From Anaeromyces robustus (lineage: Eukaryota > Neocallimastigomycota > Neocallimastigomycetes > Neocallimastigales > Neocallimastigaceae), in contig MCFG01000194.1 of NCBI GenBank assembly GCA_002104895.1, forward strand, positions 95,001 to 125,172: a stretch of 30,172 nt of DNA. The letters are read 5' to 3'. Under the pieces are notes generated by a model. That model ran no database searches. It saw only the letters and a list, made by a program, of their open reading frames with translations, and had not been told where the DNA came from. Below are positions 25,401 through 30,172 of the stretch, piece by piece. Position 1 is the stretch's first letter. The number at the start of each line of letters is the position of its first letter. The position numbers and the translations under genes were made by a program.

Positions 25401-26511
25401 CATTGTTCTTGATATAATCTAAAGAAGCTAAATCAGTACTATCATAACCATCTCTCATAATCATATGAAGATTAGCTTTTTTTGCTACCCCATATATTTT
25501 TCCTCCAGCTAATGAAGTTACCTTAATACCATGACTTAAACTTGTTCCAGTACATTTAATTTTCTCGTCTTTAGTAGTAGTATGAATTATTCCTTCATTT
25601 ACAATAGCATCACATGTTATTGTACGTTCAGAGGTATCAAAATCTTCATGATTTACAATTATACCTCTATCAATTATATAAATATCAATACCTTTACCAG
25701 CTGAACTTGGATAATAAAAATTTGTATCAAATGATTTATTCATATCAATATAAGGTGATTGTGAAATAAGTGCTAAATGATTAGGAGTATAAGAAATTGA
25801 TTGAACATTAACATTTGACCATTTTGTTTCTTTTTTAATTTCATTTATATTATAATATAAAGATGAATTATTATCCCTTTTATTTATACTTTTTTCTTTG
25901 TTATCATTTTTATTTCCATTTTCACTTGTAATGATTTCTGGTATATCTGATATTTCTGATATTTCTGGTTCTTCAGTTATTTCATCTTTTTCACAATAAA
26001 TAACATTTTCTAAATTACAAACAATTTTTAATGTTTCCTTCGAAAGATATACCTTAATGGCATAATAATTTGCAATTGGACAAATTTGATTTACCAAATT
26101 TGATTCAAAAGGAATATATTCTACTGTGGAATTATTGGATTCTAAAGAACGTTTTATTAATTCATTATTTTTATATGGTCTATTTTTATCAATAAAAAAT
26201 AATTTTATTTTATTTTTATTTGAACGTTTTTTCAATTGAATGGAATTATCTAATTCTTCCAATTTTTCATCCATTTCTCCATTTTCCAAGATGTAAGTAT
26301 CTTTATTTTCTTCAATAATATCATAAATATCGTTCATTCTATCATTGACTAATATATCAATTTTTTTTTGAATTTCTGGACTTTCATTATTATAAACCTT
26401 ATCGGTTTCCTTTCTTCTTATTGCAACTATATAACTTTCATTTTCAGCATAAATTAAGGATACATAATTTAACAGTGCAATTAATAAAATTAAATTAGTA
26501 AAGTTATACAT
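22450..26511 (-). CDS. Secreted subtilase (S8, proteinase K-like) with two CBM18 modules, Cys-rich repeats and three R-type lectin modules
   Basis: Intact, 1353 residues. I start at ATG 26511; six bases further upstream the frame opens with GTG, which is not a normal nuclear start. Residues 1-22 are a signal peptide (LNYVSLIYA). A prodomain runs to about 210, with a dibasic NKR at 210-212 as possible cleavage site. The catalytic core has Asp281 (IIDRG; Arg after Asp is unusual), His327 (LSHG), Asn412 (SAGNN) and Ser489 (GTSYSSP). CBM18-like module: eight Cys from 559 to 602. Three Cys-rich repeats of about 85-105 residues span 607-888. R-type lectin modules lie at about 897-1031, 1039-1171 and 1176-1308, and a canonical CBM18 at 1314-1351 (QCCSKYGSCG). 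An Asn run comes from an ATT microsatellite in the exon. Expected to be a secreted or wall-associated protease that binds chitin and sugars. Paralogue of the broken gene at 1-4024. Confidence 0.9.
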   Translation of the reverse strand: MYNFTNLILLIALLNYVSLIYAENESYIVAIRRKETDKVYNNESPEIQKKIDILVNDRMNDIYDIIEENKDTYILENGEMDEKLEELDNSIQLKKRSNKNKIKLFFIDKNRPYKNNELIKRSLESNNSTVEYIPFESNLVNQICPIANYYAIKVYLSKETLKIVCNLENVIYCEKDEITEEPEISEISDIPEIITSENGNKNDNKEKSINKRDNNSSLYYNINEIKKETKWSNVNVQSISYTPNHLALISQSPYIDMNKSFDTNFYYPSSAGKGIDIYIIDRGIIVNHEDFDTSERTITCDAIVNEGIIHTTTKDEKIKCTGTSLSHGIKVTSLAGGKIYGVAKKANLHMIMRDGYDSTDLASLDYIKNNAKPYKTVINISFGGDNDYSKPKDDKLSELINEGFIIIVSAGNNNKNCCERKDSDEFRNYSGYRKAISVGGVTSNIYGDGYYRADNSNYGDCIDIFAPYNVITADPENGFKASKKSSGTSYSSPLIAGVAASIMSEHPEIKYDNQLMRETLIEMSIKDAIHNIGSSDTPNRFINNGKRSIYTPTEKTLQCGSKVNQKCSNGCCGKDGYCHSYTNTPLEVCLTENGCQSNSGFCTSSEKVIKECEKELENNKECLLDISSNMNVENRINRCKNLKSNECEVFLRKLVNNLSVCSIAKKYKSFDLIKSYDKKKYYATLDICENNSYIKYKNECKTQIENNKEYLIDESINFNDYSTFSANVERCTIIKSNKFVSFYNNKIQDTLKNYLPSCYFFYHYHEVDLIKELTNYNAFSNNDKSIQVYNEYIKFCNGNIQNKSVEMCNKILEENKECQITKNGNNNNNNNNNYNCNIFKSEKCQSFYQIYNNPGFVCKVAQKYKSFDFINNFNIKEYEQYQKKCEMITLENDAKAKWVYNASTKKCLYAQEGNDKIPLVKDCKNDINFIWYVNSDEKKYFLSGASSNKSLAILDSNHPKITVSYYNKNSTNMYFEYTKNGLIYAFELSEDQCIGIGDGKSSSNNNDGVYLRKDCRTTNHDQKWSLWDENPYNIMNAKTRTVWIYNPKLNKCIESGEKYGDKPTIINCNSAKKTQWQIPISGNGFFKSLYEGNEYCLTVDNIDEGDIIMKECNENSIIMDINSSYNGKSIISSLNKNKCLGLVNTEDYDLRLKLNKCNESSEDQQWEIWFQNPNTYQTVWIYNKNIDKCINSDIEYGYRPTIGVCQNKSFSQWKIPKSGDGFFKSIYNDLCLNLCNPNTGTVVMGNCDNNSIIKNISNSYNKESVTSNLYNNKCLGSYNINNLKENRLHFNTCDKNRYDQHWEIRTTNPGEIRCGKDYKNKLCPYSQCCSKYGSCGFIDTYCGTGCQSGLCNK

Positions 26512-26653
26512 ACTCACAAAAGAGTTATTATTAAATATAAAATATAAATTATATAATTTATTATATATTTATTTATTTATTTATTTATTTTTTTATTTTT
26601 TTATTTTATAAATTGCTATATTTTTATTTCATTTGTTTAATTTATTTATTTGT

Positions 26654-26685
<32 letters not shown>

Positions 26686-26822
26686 TTTTTATTTTTATTT
26701 AAATAAAAGAAATATAAACATAGTTTTTTTCTATTATAATATTTTATTATTTATAAAATAAAATAAATAATTTGGAATATTACCATTTTAAGAAAAGACT
26801 TTCAAATATTTAATTAGAATAT

Positions 26823-26877
<55 letters not shown>

Positions 26878-27289
26878 TTAAATTATTTATTATTTTTATT
26901 TAAAATTTTTTGGCAAATATAAAAAAATAAATTAATATTTTTCAATTTTTTTAATGTTTAATAATGTTTATAATATATAAGAATTTTACCAATTATAAAT
27001 TTATGAAGAATAATATATTTTATTTTCATAAAAATAAAAAAAAAAGAAAAAAGAAAAAATAATATATATATTATATATATTATATTATAAAAATAATTTA
27101 TATAATTATTAATAAAATTATTATTATATTTAATTATATTTTATTATGAAATATAATTAAATATTATATATATAAATTTTAATATGTTTATTTTATTCAT
27201 TTTATTTATTTATTTATTTATTCATTTTATTTATTTATTTATTTATTTATTTATTACATTTGAAGATCACATGAAAAACCTATAAAAAA
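26512..27289. repeat. AT-rich 5' flank of the subtilase with (ATTT)n tracts
   Basis: Tetranucleotide ATTT tracts lie at about 26565-26590, 26640-26685, 26827-26880 and 27189-27256, with AT spacer between them. No gene is visible. Confidence 0.8.
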
Positions 27290-27434
27290 TTACAAATACC
27301 ATTTTGATATCTAAACCATAATAAGAATAAAAATCTTTGAAACCACAATTATTACAACATTGAAATATGGAAATGATCCATTATGATTTTTAATACAACT
27401 TTTAATTTTTCCATGCATTTGTAGTATGTATTTC
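27290..27434 (-). pseudogene. Relic of a subtilase C-terminus (CBM18 end)
   Basis: The minus strand reads EIHTTN, then stops, then FQCCNNCGFKDFY and YGLD. This matches EIRTTN...SQCCSKYGSCGFIDTYCG at the end of the subtilase at 22450-26511. Several stops and a small deletion destroy the frame, and most module cysteines are lost. It is on the same strand as the intact gene and about 0.8 kb upstream of its start, as expected for the tail of a former tandem copy. A TGATCAA match to the preceding lectin module near 27470 hints that decayed similarity continues a little further. Confidence 0.8.
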
Positions 27435-27685
27435 TAAATATTAAAACATAAAAATTTTTTGATTTTTTGATCAACTACAATTAAAAAAACATATTTTTTA
27501 TTTTAAAAATATTAATATAAAATATCCAATTTATTATAAATGATATATATAATTTAAACATAATTAATCAAAAAAAAAAAATTTTTTATTTTAATAAATT
27601 AAGTAATAAAATTTATATTTAAATTAATAGAATTTTAGAATATTCTTTAAATATATTAAATATTAGTAATAATGATTTTTAGAAA

Positions 27686-27688
27686 TAA

Positions 27689-27720
<32 letters not shown>

Positions 27721-27775
27721 AAAATAAATAAATATATAAATAAATGTATATATAAATAAATAAATAAATAAAATG

Positions 27776-27803
<28 letters not shown>
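27686..27803. repeat. (AAAT)n microsatellite, inverted relative to the one at 27189-27256
   Basis: AAAT tetranucleotides with an AAAATGAATAAAT interruption. The tract at 27189-27256 carries the complementary ATTCATTTTATTT interruption, so the two form an approximate inverted pair of about 60 bp around the subtilase relic. Confidence 0.8.
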
Positions 27804-27806
<3 letters not shown>

Positions 27807-28540
27807 CATTATTTTATTATGTAATAAAAAAAACAAAATAAATTTAATTATATATTTTTGAAATATTTATTTAAAAATAATAAAATTAATAAGTTATTAA
27901 ATCTATTTAAATTATAATTATTTATTAATATAATTTAGAAAAAAAAAATTATATTGCTCTATAAAAGGAGTTGTTATTAAGAATTATTTACTAAAAAATT
28001 TAAAATCTAATTTTAAATAAGAATGTATACTAAGGTAGAAATATAGAAAGTAATAAAATTACTATGATTCCTATAAAAAAAATATATTGTAAAAAAATAA
28101 TAAAAAAAGTATAAATTTTAAATATCATACGACTATTATTAAATTATTTACAATTTATAATTTTTTTGTATATTTTTACATAATAAATAATTAAATAATA
28201 AAAAATTTTTTTTAAAATTATTGGATTACCCACATAATCTATAAAATGTATATCAACTTTAATTATTATTAAAAATTTTTATCTTTATTAAATTTATCAT
28301 AAATTCTTAAAAGTTTTTGAAGTTTTATATTGTTGTTATTATTGTTACATTTTGTAATTAAAAATTAATAAAATAAAAAACAAATTAATAAAGTAAAATA
28401 AATAATCAATAATAAATATTAATTAAAGAGCTACATTATATTTTTATAAATTTCATATAATAATTAATTGCAATAAATATATAATATTTAATATTAAAGT
28501 TTCAATATATTTAATATTTTATTAATTTATTTATTTGTAT
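27804..28540. other. Gene-free AT-rich spacer
   Basis: Holds one copy (28245-28265) of AAATGTATATCAACTTTAAT; a second lies at 28809-28829. I see no gene. Confidence 0.55.
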
Positions 28541-28588
28541 TTGAATTTTAATAACAAACTTTGAATAACAATACTTTAATAATAAACC

Positions 28589-28626
28589 ACTTTTTGTTTT
28601 TGTTTTTGTTTTTGTTTTTGTTTTTT
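28589..28626. repeat. (TTTTTG)n microsatellite
   Basis: Five consecutive TTTTTG hexamers followed by a T run. Confidence 0.95.
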
Positions 28627-29116
28627 TTTTAATATAATTTAATTAATTTTCAATAAAAAAATTAATACAATATTATTTTATATATAATGCAAATAAACAA
28701 TTTTCATATCAATTTTTAATTAATATATTTAATCATTTAGAAATATATAATTGATATGATTGATATTCATGTAATTGTAATCATGATGATTAAAGATTAA
28801 TTTATAAAAAATGTATATCAACTTTAATTGCTATAAAAAAAAAGTTTTTCAATTTTACTTTATTTATATAATAATTGTTATATAAATTGTTCAACGATAC
28901 TTTATAAATTTTTATTAAAACACAAAACCAACATAATTTTATATAATAATATTTTATATATTTTTATTATATATTATGTGTTTATTTTTTAAAACTTTTT
29001 TTGGGTGATTCAAATTAATTATTATATATTATATTAAATTCTAAAGATTATCAATTAATACTTCATAAAATGTTCAAAGAAAAGAAACTTTAATAATTAA
29101 TATTTTTTATTTAATA

Positions 29117-29164
29117 ATGTATTAATTCAAATATATATTTTTAAATATATTTGAATTAATACAT
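29117..29164. repeat. Perfect hairpin, 20-bp arms and 8-nt loop
   Basis: 29117-29136 and 29145-29164 are exact reverse complements, centred on ATTTTTAA. The arm contains GTATTAATTCAAATATAT, which is not a simple repeat. Confidence 0.9.
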
Positions 29165-29893
29165 AAGTTATTTTTTTCATTTAGAAATATGTTTTTTTTT
29201 ATAGACAATAAGTAATAAATTATTTAATCAATTAAATATACATCTATTAATATTCTTAATATTTTAAATGTCAATAAATGAGAAAATAATAAAAATTTAA
29301 TTTCATACTTATATTAAAAAAAAAAAAAAGATATTGATCATCATAAAGTATTGTTATTCAAAGTTGTTATCAAAATTCAATATTCTAATAATTTAATTTT
29401 ATCTGAATATATAATTTTGTATCAAAAAGTTTATAAAAATTTTAATATTAATAAATTATTCTAGTATATTATTATTATTTATATATTATATAAACATTTT
29501 TTTGATTAATTTTTATTCTTCACTTAATTATATTAAAATTAATAATAAAAGTTTTATCAATTCATTAAATTTTTTCTAATTTTTTAATATTAATATTTAA
29601 ATAAAATTATTTAATAATATTTAAAAGCTTTGTTCAAAAAAAAAAAATGCTACAAATAGTTAATTTTTTTTTCTTTGAAACAATAATTAATGTATAAATT
29701 AATTAATATTAAAAATATTTTTTAAAAAAAGCAAAAACAATATTAACAATAATTAAATAATTAAGAAATTAAGAAATAGAATGATAATAATTATGAAATT
29801 ATAACTAAAAAAAAGTATAAAAAGGAGAAAAAATGTGTTAAATTTGAAAAAACAAATAACAAATACAATAAAAATTGTATTAAAAACTAAATA

Positions 29894-29917
29894 ATTATAG
29901 TTAAATTTAACTATAAT
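29894..29917. repeat. Perfect 24-bp palindrome upstream of the last gene
   Basis: The centre reads TATAGTTAAATTTAACTATA; symmetry is exact over 24 bp without a spacer. It lies about 104 bp before the ATG at 30021, where a dimeric regulator could bind, but function is not shown. Confidence 0.6.
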
Positions 29918-30020
29918 AATTTGTGGAAATATTGGGGATATAAACAACTTGAAATAAGTAATAATAAAAAGTAATTTATTATAAAGCTATACAATTTAAG
30001 GAAGATTCATTTTATTCATA

Positions 30021-30172
30021 ATGAAGTTACTCTCATCTTTTTGTATATTATTAATTCTTGCTCTTAAGGGACTAGTTTCTGCTAGTGATGTTGAAGTTAT
30101 TAAAGGAGTCTGTGATGCCGCTATTTGTATTGCAGCAGGATTAGTTGATCCAATTGCAGGAATTGCTTGTTC
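30021..30172 (+). CDS. Secreted protein of unknown function, 3' end outside the window
   Basis: The open frame starts at ATG 30021 and is still open after 50 codons at the window edge. The first 20 residues (MKLLSSFCILLILALKGLVS) form a clear signal peptide, probably cut after VSA. The mature start reads SDVEVIKGVCDAAICIAAGL and continues with a hydrophobic DPIAGIAC stretch, giving three Cys in about 25 residues. I do not recognise the family. Base composition rises in G+C as soon as coding begins, which supports a real gene. A TATAAAG motif lies about 44 bp upstream of the ATG. Confidence 0.7.
   Translation, partial: MKLLSSFCILLILALKGLVSASDVEVIKGVCDAAICIAAGLVDPIAGIAC

Larger units (their letters stand above)
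28541..29380. repeat. 38-bp inverted repeats enclosing 765 bp, possible non-autonomous element
   Basis: 28541-28578 (containing AACTTTGAATAACAATACTT) and the reverse complement of 29344-29380 agree at about 36 of 38 positions, with one substitution and one gap. The similarity stops abruptly at the outer edges. The interior has no open frame of note but contains a (TTTTTG)n tract and a perfect hairpin (29117-29164). It could be a short terminal-inverted-repeat element whose target duplication is not recognisable, or an inverted duplication. Confidence 0.55.

Noticed and set aside
29753-29947. 64-codon minus-strand frame
   Set aside because: Low-complexity hydrophobic translation of AT spacer.

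Overview
The window looks like nuclear DNA of an anaerobic gut fungus (Neocallimastigomycota, such as Neocallimastix, Piromyces or Anaeromyces). The evidence is extremely A+T-rich spacers full of (AAT)n and (ATTT)n microsatellites, short GT-AG introns, large secreted proteins with chitin-binding (CBM18) modules, class C receptors carrying a bacterial-type solute-binding ectodomain, and a bacterial-looking secreted esterase. The assignment rests on gene content and base composition, not on a marker gene.

Layout. (1) 1-4024, + strand: 3' part of a secreted subtilase gene with a CBM18 module, a Cys-rich repeat region and five R-type (ricin B-like) lectin modules. Its reading frame is broken by two in-frame TGA codons. 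(2) 4025-6782: spacer with seven 35-bp repeats, an (AAT)n tract and a relatively GC-rich island at 5518-5690 that I cannot identify. (3) 6783-14629, - strand: two paralogous five-exon genes, each encoding signal peptide + sugar-binding-protein-like domain + seven-helix class C GPCR core. A decayed fragment of a third copy lies between them (about 10600-10845). (4) 14630-19772: 5 kb of spacer and repeats. (5) 19773-21311, + strand: secreted esterase with the two-part architecture of Thermotoga EstA. (6) 22450-26511, - strand: an intact 1353-residue subtilase paralogous to the first gene. A decayed copy of its C-terminal CBM18 lies upstream of it (27290-27434). (7) 27435-30020: spacer with inverted repeats. 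(8) 30021-30172, + strand: start of a small secreted protein cut by the window end.

How the genes fit together. All recognisable products are secreted or at the plasma membrane: proteases that could bind chitin and sugars, putative sugar-sensing receptors and an esterase. This fits a surface-feeding fungus that senses and degrades plant or microbial polymers, but the genes are not an operon and nothing shows a shared pathway. Both large families show birth and death within 30 kb: an intact copy, a disabled or second copy, and a relic. The five proposed splice structures were inferred by comparing the two GPCR genes. Their first four exons match exactly in length and phase, which strongly supports the models.
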